Source of the DNA: Nocardia salmonicida NBRC 13393
Lineage (GTDB): Bacteria > Actinomycetota > Actinomycetes > Mycobacteriales > Mycobacteriaceae
NCBI RefSeq assembly: GCF_001613085.1
Contig: NZ_BDBR01000045.1
Location: 18,368-82,367, forward strand
Direction of reading: 5' to 3'
Length of the DNA stretch: 64,000 bases
Below, piece after piece: positions 34,126 through 43,209 of the stretch. Position numbers and translations under genes: made by a program. Each line of letters begins with the position of its first letter. Within the stretch, counting starts at the first letter, position 1. The notes under the pieces were generated by a model. That model worked only from the letters and a program-made list of their open reading frames with translations. It did no database searches and had not been told where the DNA came from.

Positions 34126-35562
34126 CTAGCTGTCTGAGTCGGGTTTCTTCGACGTGCCCGCGGTGTGTATCCAGGGCAGATGGTGTGGCACCACCGTGTC
34201 GATGAGGGTGCTGACACGCGGCGTGTGCGCGGTGGCAAGACCCGAGCCGACCATCACGCCGAGCGCGATCGACATCACCGAGAGCAGCGCCGACACCAGC
34301 ACCTCCAGCCCGCCGCTCGACACCCCCGATAGGGAATGCGTGACCAGGTCGGAGATCCCGGTGTAACTGATCCCGCCGGGCACCAGCATCCAGAACGCGG
34401 GCAGGAACGCCACCTGGGTCGGTGGCGCGTGCTTGCGGCTCTGGATCAGATACGCGGCGTTCACGGCGACGAGCCCGCCGAGGAATGTGCCCGTCAGCGG
34501 ACCGGACACGTGCTTGCCGAGGACCTGGGCCGCGTAGGTGACATAGAGGACAAGCAGCAGCCAGCCCACCGTGTTCTGCGGCGCGCTCGACCGCCACGAA
34601 TGCCCGTAGCCGATCAGCAGCACCCCGAGCAGCGGTGCCCACCAACCCAATTGGGCAGTGCTCACCGGCGGACCCGACAGCGGTCCGAGCACACTGATCC
34701 CCACGTAGGAACCCAGCGCCAGCAGGAACAGCATGTTGATGCCGTAGACGACCCGGCTGGCACCGGCCACCATCGATCCGGTCGCCAACTCGATCGTGCC
34801 GTTGGTGAGCATCGCGCCGGGTAGCAGCGTCGCGACCGCGGGAATCAGCAACTGCTGCGGTTGCCCACCGGCGAGCGCACCGGGAAAGCCGTACGCGAGC
34901 GCCGCGGCCACCGCCGAAGCGACCACCGGCAACGCCATCGACAGCAGCCGCACCTTGTCGGCGAGCTGGGTCAGCGCGCCGACGACGAGGCCGAGCACCA
35001 CATAGCCGACCAGCGCCCGCGCGCCCGGGTTGAGCATCATGCCGATGCCGACGGTCAGTACCACCTGCCCGAGCAGGATCAGCCACGGCGGACTGCCGGG
35101 CTTCTGGGTGAGGATCTTGTCGAGATCCGTCGACGCCTGGCTCGGCGGCGGCGCGTCCTGCTCGATCCGGTCGATGAGCCGGTAGAGGCCGTCGATCTGG
35201 TCGAGCGGCAGGGTGCCGACGCGGGCGTCGAGCATGTCGATCGCGGAGCTTTCGTCGGTGCGTACCCGGACGAAGACCGCGGTGGGCAACACCATGAAAT
35301 GGATGTTGTCGGTGCCGTAGCGTCGCGACAACTTGTCGAGGATGACCTGCACCCGTGCGGAGGTCTCACCCGCGCCGACCAGAGCCACGCCGATGCGGCA
35401 CAGCAGATTCAGCAGATCGGCGGGTACCGGCGGGTCGACGGGTTCGTGCTCGGTGGGCCGTGGCGTGGCCTTCGCGTATTCCTCGCGGATCTTGGCGATG
35501 GCGTGGGTGACTCGGGTCCTGGCCACTTTCCAGGTCTTGCTCGTGTACTCCTCCGAAGCCAT
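34126..35562 (-). CDS. Threonine/serine exporter family protein (ThrE type), 478 aa
   Basis: The N-terminal soluble domain (about 45-165: LLCRIGVALVGAGETSARVQVILDKLSRRYG, then FVRVRTDES) is followed by about ten membrane helices, with LIPAVATLLPGAMLTNGTIELA and FWMLVPGGISYTGISDLV typical of the fused ThrE proteins of Corynebacterium and relatives. Both halves are in one chain, as in C. glutamicum ThrE. It would export L-Thr/L-Ser or small peptides. GGCGGTGAC precedes ATG 35562. Confidence 0.92.
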   Translation of the reverse strand: MASEEYTSKTWKVARTRVTHAIAKIREEYAKATPRPTEHEPVDPPVPADLLNLLCRIGVALVGAGETSARVQVILDKLSRRYGTDNIHFMVLPTAVFVRVRTDESSAIDMLDARVGTLPLDQIDGLYRLIDRIEQDAPPPSQASTDLDKILTQKPGSPPWLILLGQVVLTVGIGMMLNPGARALVGYVVLGLVVGALTQLADKVRLLSMALPVVASAVAAALAYGFPGALAGGQPQQLLIPAVATLLPGAMLTNGTIELATGSMVAGASRVVYGINMLFLLALGSYVGISVLGPLSGPPVSTAQLGWWAPLLGVLLIGYGHSWRSSAPQNTVGWLLLVLYVTYAAQVLGKHVSGPLTGTFLGGLVAVNAAYLIQSRKHAPPTQVAFLPAFWMLVPGGISYTGISDLVTHSLSGVSSGGLEVLVSALLSVMSIALGVMVGSGLATAHTPRVSTLIDTVVPHHLPWIHTAGTSKKPDSDS

Positions 35563-35594
35563 GTCACCGCCGTCCGCAACCGTAGGGCAATGCC

Positions 35595-35623
35595 GCGGGG
35601 CGGTGTGCTGAACACCGCCCCGC
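35595..35623. repeat. Perfect 12-bp hairpin upstream of ThrE gene
   Basis: GCGGGGCGGTGT and its exact complement with a five-base loop (GCTGA) lie 33 bases before the ThrE start. It could terminate readthrough from the nitronate monooxygenase gene or act as an operator or 5' UTR structure. The surrounding 35563-35824 region holds no gene. Confidence 0.7.
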
Positions 35624-35824
35624 AGGTGAGATACGCCGAGTGTAGTGCTGGCCCGGACAGTGAGCGGTTCCAGCAACCGATGGAGTCGCGCCGGTTCCCG
35701 AGATCTCGCAAGCACATGGATAACTCATCGGGTACGGGCTGACCGGCTCGGCTCCGAAGCTTGCCGCGGCGTCGGCTTTCCCCGCACCTGAGTTTGGCTG
35801 AAGTTCGCGGGGAGGCGGAAGAGC

Positions 35825-36943
35825 TCAGCCGTTGAGTCGGGTGAGGCGGTCGTAGGCGGTGACGTACTCCTCCACGAGGCGGTTGACCACGTCGGCGCTG
35901 CGTTCGACCTTGTTCATCATGCCGACGACCTGCCCGACCGGGTTGAAGTTCACGTCCTTGGCGGCCTCGGGGTAGCGGTGTCCGCGTTTCACGCCGTCGA
36001 GGGCGACCATCATCTGCAGCGGCATGGGCAGCGGGTCGGGGGTCTCGGTGGATTCCCAGGCGTCGGTCCAGTCGTTGCGCAGCATGCGGCAAGGCTTGCC
36101 GGTCCAGGAACGCGAGCGGATGGTGTCGTGGCTGGTTGCCTCGAGGTAGGTGTCCATCTGGGCGGGCGGCACATTGGCCTCTTCGACGGTGAGCCACAGC
36201 GACCCGGTCCACGCGCCCGCCGCGCCCATCGCGAGGGCCGCGGCGACCTGCGCGCCGTTGCCGATGCCACCGGCGGCCAGCACCGGCACATCGCCGATCG
36301 CATCGATCACCTGCGGCCACAGCACCAGCGAGGACACCTCGCCGCAGTGTCCGCCGCCTTCGGTGCCCTGACACACGACGAAGTCGAGGCCGGCTGCCTT
36401 GTGGTTCATCGCGTGCTTGACCGAGCCGCACAGCGCGCCGATCACCCGGCCGGAATCCTGGATGCGCTTGACGACGTCGTCGGGCGGGGTGCCGAGGGCG
36501 TTGGCCACGAGCTTGGCCTTGGGGTGGTTCAGGATGACGTCGACCTGCGGACCGGCGGTGGTCGCGGTCCAGCCGAGCAACTCGTTGTGGTGCTCACCGT
36601 CGGGCAGCGCGGGCACGTTGTGGTCGGTGAGGATCTGCTGGGCGAAGTCGCGATGGCCCTGCGGAACCATCTGCGCCAGCTGCTTTTCCAGCTGCTCGGG
36701 GGAGAGCCCGTCGACGCCCTTGCCCTCGTATTTCGACGGGATCACCAGGTCGACGCCGTAGATGCCGGTGACGTGTTCGTCGAGCCAGGCCAGCTCCACC
36801 TCGAGCTGTTCAGCGGTGAAGCCGACCGCGCCGAGTACCCCCAACCCGCCCGCGTTGCTCACCGCCGCTACGACGTCGCGGCAGTGGGTGAAGGCGAAGA
36901 TGGGGAACTCGATGCCGAGCTGTTCGCAGAATTCGGTACGCAT
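35825..36943 (-). CDS. Nitronate monooxygenase family protein (NMO/2-nitropropane dioxygenase), 372 aa
   Basis: FMN-dependent TIM-barrel oxygenase. VLAAGGIGNGAQVAAALAMGA matches the FMN-phosphate site and QGTEGGGHCGE the active-site loop; the N-terminus has FTHCRDVVAAVSNAGGLGVLGA. It may oxidise nitronates or act as an uncharacterised oxidoreductase, as do mycobacterial paralogues near sterol genes. There is no ribosome-binding site at ATG 36943; a TAAAAT at 36964-36969 would start a leaderless transcript at an in-frame GTG, 36958. A KstR-type palindrome covers this start region. Confidence 0.9.
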   Translation of the reverse strand: MRTEFCEQLGIEFPIFAFTHCRDVVAAVSNAGGLGVLGAVGFTAEQLEVELAWLDEHVTGIYGVDLVIPSKYEGKGVDGLSPEQLEKQLAQMVPQGHRDFAQQILTDHNVPALPDGEHHNELLGWTATTAGPQVDVILNHPKAKLVANALGTPPDDVVKRIQDSGRVIGALCGSVKHAMNHKAAGLDFVVCQGTEGGGHCGEVSSLVLWPQVIDAIGDVPVLAAGGIGNGAQVAAALAMGAAGAWTGSLWLTVEEANVPPAQMDTYLEATSHDTIRSRSWTGKPCRMLRNDWTDAWESTETPDPLPMPLQMMVALDGVKRGHRYPEAAKDVNFNPVGQVVGMMNKVERSADVVNRLVEEYVTAYDRLTRLNG

Positions 36944-36950
36944 ACCGAAC

Positions 36951-36964
36951 TGTAACACGTTCTA
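36951..36964. promoter_or_regulatory. KstR-type operator at the nitronate monooxygenase promoter
   Basis: TGTAACACGTTCTA fits TNNAACNNGTTNNA, the KstR sterol-catabolism motif, at every fixed position. It overlaps the predicted -10/start point. Confidence 0.6.
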
Positions 36965-36987
36965 TTTTAGTCGAAAATGGTTAATTT

Positions 36988-38340
36988 CTAGAGCGCGGCA
37001 TCCTCCAGCGCGACCAGGGAATCCTCGAGGTGATCGAGCAGTCGATGCAGGTCGGGCAGTGTGCGGCGGCAGCCGACCAGGCCGAAATCGAGGTTGTTGC
37101 CGCTGGAGGTGAGGGTGATGTTCACGGCCTGCCCGTCGAGCGGGATCGACAGCGGATACGTGGCGTCCAGGCGCGAGCCGTTCCAGTACAGCGACTCGTT
37201 CGAACCGGGCACATTCGAGATGACGATGTTGAACGGCGGCGTCGCCACCGAGGCGAACCCGGGCAACAGCATCGCCGCCAGCGGACTCAACATCACTCCG
37301 GCCATCGCCAGCGTCTGCATCGGCGTGAGCGAGCGGTACACCTCTTTGTTGCGACGCGTCGATTCGCTCACCACCCGAAGTCGTTCCAGCGGATCGGCGA
37401 TATCGGTACCCAGGTTGCACAGCAGCGCCGCGACCTTCACGCCTTGGCTGTCGACATCGTCTTCCTCGCGCAACGACATCGGTACCAGTGCGATCATCGG
37501 CTTGTCCGGAAGAGCGTCGCGCTCCAGCAGGTAGGCCCGCAACGCACCCGCCGACATCGTCAGCACCACATCGTTGAGCGTTGCGCCGGTGGCCTTCTTC
37601 ACCTGCTTGACCCGATCCATCGACCAGCTGCGCACCGCGCACTTGCGGGCGCCGCCGATCGGCACGTTGAACAGCGTGCGCGGCGCCTCGAACGGCAGGG
37701 TGAGCTGCTGCTGCAGCAGGCCGGTGCGGGTCGCCTTCATCAACGCGGTGGTCGACGAGCGCGCCGAGGTGACGGTGTCGATCAGCCCGCCGAGCCGCGA
37801 CTTGCCGGGGCGGGCCGGGCCGACCTTGCGCGGCAGGTTCCACGGCCGCATGAGCTCGGTCGCGAACGGATCGGTGCTCAGCGTGCGGCGCATGAGGCGC
37901 TGGGCCGAAACCCCGTCCACCAGTGCGTGATGCACCTTCCAATAGAGCGCGAAACGTCCGTCGGCCAGGCCCTCGACGAAGTGCACCTCCCACATCGGCC
38001 GGTGCCGGTCGAGCAGGCCGCTGTGCAAGGTCGACGCGTGGTCGAGCAGCTGGTCGATCTTGCCCGGTCCGGGCAGGGCGCTGCGCTGCACGTGATAGTC
38101 CAGGTCGACGTGGTTGTCCTGGGTCCATGCCATCTGTGGTGCGCCCAGCCAGGTGGCGGGCCGCTTACTGAAAGTGGGCCGAACGTTCTTGTCGGCCAAC
38201 AAGGTGTCGCGGAACTCGCGCAGATATTCGGGACCGGCGTCTTCCGGCGGTTCGAACAACTGCAGTGATCCGACGTGCATCGGGTGCTCACGAGATTCCG
38301 CGAGCAGGAACAGCGCATCCAACGGCGCGATGAAATCCAT
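36988..38340 (-). CDS. Wax ester synthase/diacylglycerol acyltransferase (WS/DGAT), 450 aa
   Basis: The catalytic HHxxxDG motif is HHALVDG at residues 137-143. The conserved C-terminal NVPG motif is in FNIVISNVPGSNESLYWNG, and the entry segment MDFIAPLDALFLLAE is typical. It transfers a fatty acyl group from acyl-CoA to diacylglycerol or a long-chain alcohol for storage lipid. Start ATG 38340 is preferred over an upstream ATG at 38427 because homologues begin here. The monooxygenase gene follows 45 bp downstream on the same strand, with its own operator. Confidence 0.94.
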   Translation of the reverse strand: MDFIAPLDALFLLAESREHPMHVGSLQLFEPPEDAGPEYLREFRDTLLADKNVRPTFSKRPATWLGAPQMAWTQDNHVDLDYHVQRSALPGPGKIDQLLDHASTLHSGLLDRHRPMWEVHFVEGLADGRFALYWKVHHALVDGVSAQRLMRRTLSTDPFATELMRPWNLPRKVGPARPGKSRLGGLIDTVTSARSSTTALMKATRTGLLQQQLTLPFEAPRTLFNVPIGGARKCAVRSWSMDRVKQVKKATGATLNDVVLTMSAGALRAYLLERDALPDKPMIALVPMSLREEDDVDSQGVKVAALLCNLGTDIADPLERLRVVSESTRRNKEVYRSLTPMQTLAMAGVMLSPLAAMLLPGFASVATPPFNIVISNVPGSNESLYWNGSRLDATYPLSIPLDGQAVNITLTSSGNNLDFGLVGCRRTLPDLHRLLDHLEDSLVALEDAAL

Positions 38341-38611
38341 GAGAGATCGCCCCCTGACGAGAGTGGTTCGGTGAAAAGTCTTCAGACGATCGACCACGCT
38401 GTCGGGTATGGCACCCCTGCGTGCCATGTATCCACGCTACCCGGCCCTATGGTGTCGCGTCAGCTGAACGCTCAGACCATCACGAACTCTATGCTGTTCG
38501 CCGGATGTTCATTCGGCGGAACGCTACTGGATGCTCGAGCTGTTCGAAAACGAGCTGTTCGAGCCGCCCGGCGCGGAGAATCCGGCCGGGCCCGGCTTAC
38601 GTTCGTCGAGG

Positions 38612-39550
38612 TCAGACCTTGACGGTCTGTGCTTCCCGCGGGTCGACGGCGTCGCGCGAATCATCTTGCCGCGCCGCCTCGTTCGCGCGCTCTGGCTCGA
38701 CTGACTGCTGTGGCTCGACTGACTGCTGTGGCTCGACCGACTGCTGTGGCTCGACCGACTGCTGTGGCTCGACCGACTGCTGTGGCTCGACGACCTGCTC
38801 CGGCTCGAGGGGCTGCTCCGGCTCGGCTGTTCGCTCCGGTTCGGTGGGCCGTTCCTCGGTGACTTCCTCGAAGGCGACTTCTTCCGAACGGGTTTCGGTG
38901 GTCGCGGGTTGAGGCGCCGGAACAGGCTCTACCCCCGTGCCTTTCGACGCGATCTCGATGCCGAGTTCGATGCGTGTCGTCTCGACCAGCGCCCGCTCCT
39001 GCTCCGCCGCGTGGCGCATCGCCTTCTGCCACAGCGAGGCCATCTCCTCGAGCTCCTCGACGGTCGCCTCCACGTCGATGTGCAGTTTCAGCCGCTGCAT
39101 CGTGATGTGCTGGGCGGCGGTGAGGGTGCGTAGCAGGTCTTCGCACTTGTTGGGGATCCGGCGATGCGCCACCACCCGCAGGCGAGTCAGCATGCTGCCG
39201 GGGCGATCCCAGATCACCTTGTGAATCTGCGCGCCGACGCCGTCGATCTCGTCGGCCGTGACCAGATCCCACTCGCCGCAGGTGGTCAGATCGGAGCGCA
39301 CCGAGGCTGAGGTCTCCAGGATCGAGGCGACCGCGGCGAGCACCGCCTCGCGGCGCCACGCCTCGTGATCGCGCTGGTCGCCCACCATATTCGACAGCTC
39401 GACATTGCGCTGCGCGGCGTCGAGTGCCTGCCTGCCGCGCTCATCGGCGGCCGCGATTCCTTCGCGGTGGGTTCGGTTGTTGGCGATGAGGCCGACCAGA
39501 ACTGCGCCGGCGACCGGGAGCGAGCCGAGGAGTGGAAGCCACTGAGTCAC
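38612..39550 (-). CDS. Membrane-anchored hypothetical protein with VEPQQS repeats, 312 aa
   Basis: One N-terminal membrane helix (WLPLLGSLPVAGAVLVGLIA) is followed by a helical domain (about 25-205) with probable coiled coil (ATVEELEEMASLWQKAMRHAAEQERAL). A long acidic Glu/Pro-rich tail follows, containing five VEPQQS units and neighbouring EPEQ variants. GTG 39550 is the first sensible start, without a strong ribosome-binding site. I do not recognise the domain. The charged, extensible tail suggests a periplasmic or cytoplasmic spacer. Confidence 0.75.
   Translation of the reverse strand: MTQWLPLLGSLPVAGAVLVGLIANNRTHREGIAAADERGRQALDAAQRNVELSNMVGDQRDHEAWRREAVLAAVASILETSASVRSDLTTCGEWDLVTADEIDGVGAQIHKVIWDRPGSMLTRLRVVAHRRIPNKCEDLLRTLTAAQHITMQRLKLHIDVEATVEELEEMASLWQKAMRHAAEQERALVETTRIELGIEIASKGTGVEPVPAPQPATTETRSEEVAFEEVTEERPTEPERTAEPEQPLEPEQVVEPQQSVEPQQSVEPQQSVEPQQSVEPQQSVEPERANEAARQDDSRDAVDPREAQTVKV
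38698..38790 (-). repeat. 18-bp tandem repeat, five copies (VEPQQS)
   Basis: Five almost identical in-frame units, differing mainly at one T/C position. Copy number can vary without frameshift. Confidence 0.9.
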
Positions 39551-39617
39551 CAAGCGATCATTGCACCGGTACCCGCAACAGTCACCATGATCGGCGCGTT
39601 GGCATCGATGTCGCGTG

Positions 39618-40067
39618 TCAGCTCGGCGTCGGAACCCCGTGCAGAAAACCGATGAGGGGGGCCAGTTCCGGGATCTGTTCAGCGTCGGCGAGTGCGGTTT
39701 CGAGTGCTCGATCGTGGGTCGGTTTCGCCATTTCGTAGGCGGCTCGGCCGGTTTCGGTGAGTTCGGTGTAGATGCCGCGGCGGTCGTCGGCGCACAGCAC
39801 GCGCACCAGGAAGCCACGGTCTTCCAGTCGATTGACCAGTCGGGTCGTCGCACTCGCCGAGAGTGCGGCAGCGCGAGCGAGCTGCGAGATACGCATGTGC
39901 CAGCCGTCCTGGCGGGCCAGTGCGTCGAGCACGGTGAACTCGACGATCGACAGCTCGTGCTCGCGCACCAGCTCGCGTTCGAGCGCGGTCTCGATGTGCG
40001 CGTGTAGCGCGGCCAGGGTGCGCCAGCCGGTCGCCCGCACCTCGATGGCGTCATCAGCAATACCCAT
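39618..40067 (-). CDS. MarR-family transcriptional regulator, 149 aa
   Basis: A winged helix spans about 45-105: LSIVEFTVLDALAR, MRISQLARAAALSASATTRLVNRLEDRGFLVRVLCADDRRGIY. Dimerisation helices lie at both ends. ATG 40067 is chosen since an upstream ATG at 40109 would sit inside the operator region. Divergent from an MFS exporter gene, with a long perfect inverted repeat between: the classic MarR repressor-efflux arrangement. Ligand unknown. Confidence 0.93.
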   Translation of the reverse strand: MGIADDAIEVRATGWRTLAALHAHIETALERELVREHELSIVEFTVLDALARQDGWHMRISQLARAAALSASATTRLVNRLEDRGFLVRVLCADDRRGIYTELTETGRAAYEMAKPTHDRALETALADAEQIPELAPLIGFLHGVPTPS

Positions 40068-40098
40068 GTGACGAGTATAGCTGGCGGTTGCAATATAG

Positions 40099-40140
40099 CG
40101 CGTGTGCAACTAGCGTCGTCTATCGTTAGTTGCACACGCG
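40099..40140. promoter_or_regulatory. Perfect 14-bp inverted repeat, candidate MarR operator
   Basis: CGCGTGTGCAACTA, 14-base spacer, exact complement. A TTGCA/TGCAA pair at 40088-40109 adds a second overlapping dyad. It sits between the marR-type and MFS starts and probably spans both promoters. Confidence 0.75.
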
Positions 40141-40173
40141 GGTAATCGGCTCTTGTTGGAAGGAAGCGTTCAC

Positions 40174-41355
40174 ATGCCACTCGGTCTCATCGCTCTCGCG
40201 CTCGGGGGCTTCGGCATCGGACTCACCGAATTCGTCATCGCGGGGTTGCTCTCCCCGGTGGCGGCCGACCTGGGCGTCTCGGTGCCCAACGCCGGCTATC
40301 TCATCTCCGGTTACGCGCTGGCCGTCGTCATCGGCGCGCTCGCGCTCACGCCGCTCGTCAACCGCTGGCAACCCAAGCGCGCGTTGCAGCTGCTCATGGT
40401 GCTGTTCGTCGTCGGCAACGCGGCCTCGGCGCTGGCTCCCGGCTACGCGGCACTGCTCGGCGGACGGGTCCTCGCGGCCCTCGCGCACGGTGCGTTCTTC
40501 GGCATCGGGGCGGTGCTCGCGTCCTCGCTCGTCGCGCCGGAGAAGAAGGCGGGGGCCATCTCGATCATGTTCGGCGGGCTCACCGTCGCCAATGTTCTCG
40601 GCGTCCCGCTGGGGACGTTCATCGGACAGCAGTGGGGCTGGCGAGCCACGTTCGTGGTGATCACTGTCGTCGGGCTGGTCGCGCTGGCAGGTATCACCGC
40701 GCTCGTCCCCGACGCATCGACCACCCGCGAACGGCCGGACCTGCGGGCCGAACTGTCGGTATTCCGCAACACCCAGGTCTGGTACTCGCTGGTCATGACC
40801 GTGCTGGTGTTCGGTGGCATGTTCGGTGCGTTCATGTATATCGAGCCGCTGCTCACCCGTGTCACCGGGTTCTCCGAGGGTGTGGTGCCCTGGCTGCTCG
40901 TGTTGTTCGGTGGCGGGCTGTTCTTCGGCAATCTGCTCGGCGGCCGCTGGGCCGACCGCGCACTCACCCGTACCCTGCTGGCGCTCGCGCTGGCCCTCGG
41001 GCTCTCGCTGGCGGCGTTCGCGCTGCTCGCCGATCACAAGATCGCGGCGCTGCTGCTCCTGCCCGCCATGGGCTTCTTCGGCTTCGGCGCGACCCCCGGC
41101 CTGCAGATGCGGGTGCTCGACCATGCCGGTGCCGCACCGACTCTCGCCTCGTCGGCCAATATCGCGGCCTTCAACGTGGGCAACTTCCTCGGCGTGTGGC
41201 TGTCCGGGCTGGCGATCAGTGCCGGGTTCGGCTGGGTCTCACCGCTGTGGGTCGGGATGGGGTTCGCGGTGACCGGGCTGGTGGTGTTGATCGCGGCTAC
41301 CCGCGGTGAGCGTGCCGTTCGGCCTTCGGTCGCCGAACCTGTGGCAGCGGTCTAG
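40174..41355 (+). CDS. MFS transporter, DHA1-type drug/sugar efflux (AraJ/CmlR-like), 393 aa
   Basis: Twelve predicted helices. The opening ALALGGFGIGLTEFVIAGLLSPVAADLGVS matches the AraJ/CmlR chloramphenicol-efflux branch, and motif A-like NRWQPKRALQ follows helix 2. GGAAGGAAG precedes ATG 40174. Presumed to export a toxic compound when the adjacent MarR repressor is released; the actual substrate is not known. Confidence 0.92.
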   Translation: MPLGLIALALGGFGIGLTEFVIAGLLSPVAADLGVSVPNAGYLISGYALAVVIGALALTPLVNRWQPKRALQLLMVLFVVGNAASALAPGYAALLGGRVLAALAHGAFFGIGAVLASSLVAPEKKAGAISIMFGGLTVANVLGVPLGTFIGQQWGWRATFVVITVVGLVALAGITALVPDASTTRERPDLRAELSVFRNTQVWYSLVMTVLVFGGMFGAFMYIEPLLTRVTGFSEGVVPWLLVLFGGGLFFGNLLGGRWADRALTRTLLALALALGLSLAAFALLADHKIAALLLLPAMGFFGFGATPGLQMRVLDHAGAAPTLASSANIAAFNVGNFLGVWLSGLAISAGFGWVSPLWVGMGFAVTGLVVLIAATRGERAVRPSVAEPVAAV

Positions 41356-41360
41356 AGAGA

Positions 41361-41410
41361 CGAAAATCCCCGGTGCGCAGCGGCTATCGCTGCCCACCGG
41401 GGATTTCGTG
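41361..41410. terminator. Strong bidirectional terminator between MFS and cutinase genes
   Basis: About 18 base pairs (AATCCCCGGTG and GCAGCG segments pair with their complements, one mismatch) with loop GCTAT, flanked by A and T runs for both directions. Confidence 0.88.
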
Positions 41411-41418
41411 GTTGGTGA

Positions 41419-43092
41419 CTAGTTGGCTGAGGGGGTGGTTGTCGGGGGCTGGGTGGTGGTCGGCTCGACAGTCGTGGTCGGAGCCACCGTCGTGGTCGGT
41501 GCCACTGTGGTGGTGGGATCCACGGTTGTGGTCGGAGCGGGTGCGGCGGCCTGGTTGGTCGCCGGCTCCGGCGTGGTGGTCGACGGCGTGGTGGTCGGGG
41601 CCACTGTCGTGGTGCCCGTCTTCGACGTGGTGGTCGACTTGGGGCTGGTCGTCGTCGACTTCGTGGTGGTCGACTTCGACGTGCTGGTCGGCGCGGTGGT
41701 GGTCGTCGCCGGCTTCGTCGGAGCTGCCAGCGCGGCTGTCACCGAGGAGTCGTCCGGTGCCGCCTTGGTGTTCACCGTCTCGCCCGCCTGTGCCTGCTTG
41801 GCCAGGTGCGTGAGCCATGCCGCGGCGTACTCCGCCGAGGTCAGCGGCTTGCCGTTCGAGGAGTCGGAATCACGCCAGTAGTCGAAGTGGTGACCGGTGC
41901 CGTTCGGACCGAGGGTGAGCTGGTACGGATCGCTCATCGCCACCGGGATCGTGTTCTGGTTCGTCACGATCAGCCCGACGATCTCGTTGAAGATCTTCTG
42001 CGGCAGGTACGCCAGCGGCGAGAGCTGCTCACCGGCGATCACGTCGGCCTTCGCCGGGGTGGTGGTGGTCTGACCCGGCTTGTAATCCGGGTCGGAGACC
42101 TTCAGCAGCACGTCGAGGAAGGTTTCGTCGCTGGCCATCCAGTTCGGGTTCGAGCCGATGTCGGAGAACGCGGCCATCGCGATCCGGCCCAGCGTGAAGG
42201 CCATGTCCTGGCCGGTGGCCGGAGTGAGCCCGTCGCGCTGCAGGTCGTCGATATTGATCTGGCGACCCACATTGGCGGCCAGCTGCAGCAGCGAGATGTT
42301 CTCCGGCGCCGCGCAGGTGAGGTCGCCCTCGGAGCAGAACGAGGCGATCTTGCCGTTGAGCGCGCCGAAGTCGTTGCCCGTGGTCACGCCCTGACCCGAG
42401 ATCGGCTTGGTGCCGTTCTGGTACTTCTGGTCGAAGTTGTCGGGGTTGGCGAACGGGTCCTCGGCACCGAGGAACGTGCCGTCGCCGGCCTTGCGACCGG
42501 GATCGGCGAACATCACCACACCGAGCACGTCGTCCGGATTCACGGTCGCGTACCCGTCTGCGGGGTCGTCGTTGCCGATGCCCTCGGCCACGCGGCGCAC
42601 CACGTCGGCGCCCTCGCTGTAGCCGACGATGGAGAACTTGGTGTCCGGGCAGGCCGCCGAGATCTCGCGCATCACCTGCTGGGTGTTGGCGACACCCGCG
42701 TTGACCGCGTCCTCATAGGTCGACATATCGGCCGGGTAGGCGATGTACACCGCCGCGTACTCGCCCTCGGCCAGATCGTCACGTGGTGCGTTCACCACCG
42801 GATCCACCCAGACGCTGCTGTGATCGCCTGACAGCGCCGCGGGCAGCGGGTTTCCGTTGGCATCGAGCAGCATCGCCGTGGTGCCCTCGACCGGGGTGTC
42901 GTTGCGACCGGCCACCGAGATGGTCACCATCTCGCGGCATTCGGTCACCGACGTGGTCAGCTCGTAGCGCGGTGAAGCAGGCTGCGACGTCACCGCGAAC
43001 GAGGCGGCCACGATCGCCGCGACCCCCAACGCCGCAGGCGCGGCGACAGCCGAAGCAAGGCGATGTTTCGCAAGAAACTCACGCAGATTCAT
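41419..43092 (-). CDS. Secreted cutinase-family esterase with Thr/Pro-rich tail, 557 aa
   Basis: Signal sequence: MNLREFLAKH, a hydrophobic run to about residue 36. The catalytic serine elbow is GYSEG (Ser159). A later Cys-Ser-Glu-Gly-Asp-Leu-Thr-Cys segment gives the acid residue between a disulfide pair, and GHHFDYW near residue 400 may provide the histidine. A PE-PPE/cutinase-like mid region is longer than in fungal cutinase. The last 130 residues are low-complexity Thr/Pro/Ser with TTTVAPTTTV units, a likely glycosylated cell-wall-spanning stalk. Substrates may be polyesters or host lipids. Confidence 0.88.
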   Translation of the reverse strand: MNLREFLAKHRLASAVAAPAALGVAAIVAASFAVTSQPASPRYELTTSVTECREMVTISVAGRNDTPVEGTTAMLLDANGNPLPAALSGDHSSVWVDPVVNAPRDDLAEGEYAAVYIAYPADMSTYEDAVNAGVANTQQVMREISAACPDTKFSIVGYSEGADVVRRVAEGIGNDDPADGYATVNPDDVLGVVMFADPGRKAGDGTFLGAEDPFANPDNFDQKYQNGTKPISGQGVTTGNDFGALNGKIASFCSEGDLTCAAPENISLLQLAANVGRQINIDDLQRDGLTPATGQDMAFTLGRIAMAAFSDIGSNPNWMASDETFLDVLLKVSDPDYKPGQTTTTPAKADVIAGEQLSPLAYLPQKIFNEIVGLIVTNQNTIPVAMSDPYQLTLGPNGTGHHFDYWRDSDSSNGKPLTSAEYAAAWLTHLAKQAQAGETVNTKAAPDDSSVTAALAAPTKPATTTTAPTSTSKSTTTKSTTTSPKSTTTSKTGTTTVAPTTTPSTTTPEPATNQAAAPAPTTTVDPTTTVAPTTTVAPTTTVEPTTTQPPTTTPSAN

Positions 43093-43146
43093 ATGTGATC
43101 CCGTTCGAATGACCTACAGGTGGGCAGGCCCCCCGACGGGCCGCAT

Positions 43147-43166
43147 GTCACGAACATTGTCGTGAC
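43147..43166. promoter_or_regulatory. Perfect 7-bp dyad upstream of cutinase gene
   Basis: GTCACGA, six bases, TCGTGAC, 55 bp before the cutinase ATG. Size and symmetry suit a dimeric repressor operator; the regulator is unknown. Confidence 0.45.
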
Positions 43167-43209
43167 CACCAGCAAGATCGTTACTGACGCGAACAGGAAT
43201 TGATCGGGC

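Noticed and set aside
38531..38566. LexA-type SOS box from the two GAGCTGTTCGA copies
   Set aside because: Spacing between half-sites does not fit TCGAAC-N4-GTTCGA.
38421..38912. Plus-strand frame with repeated SGSTDCCG
   Set aside because: It is the antisense reading of the VEPQQS repeat array.
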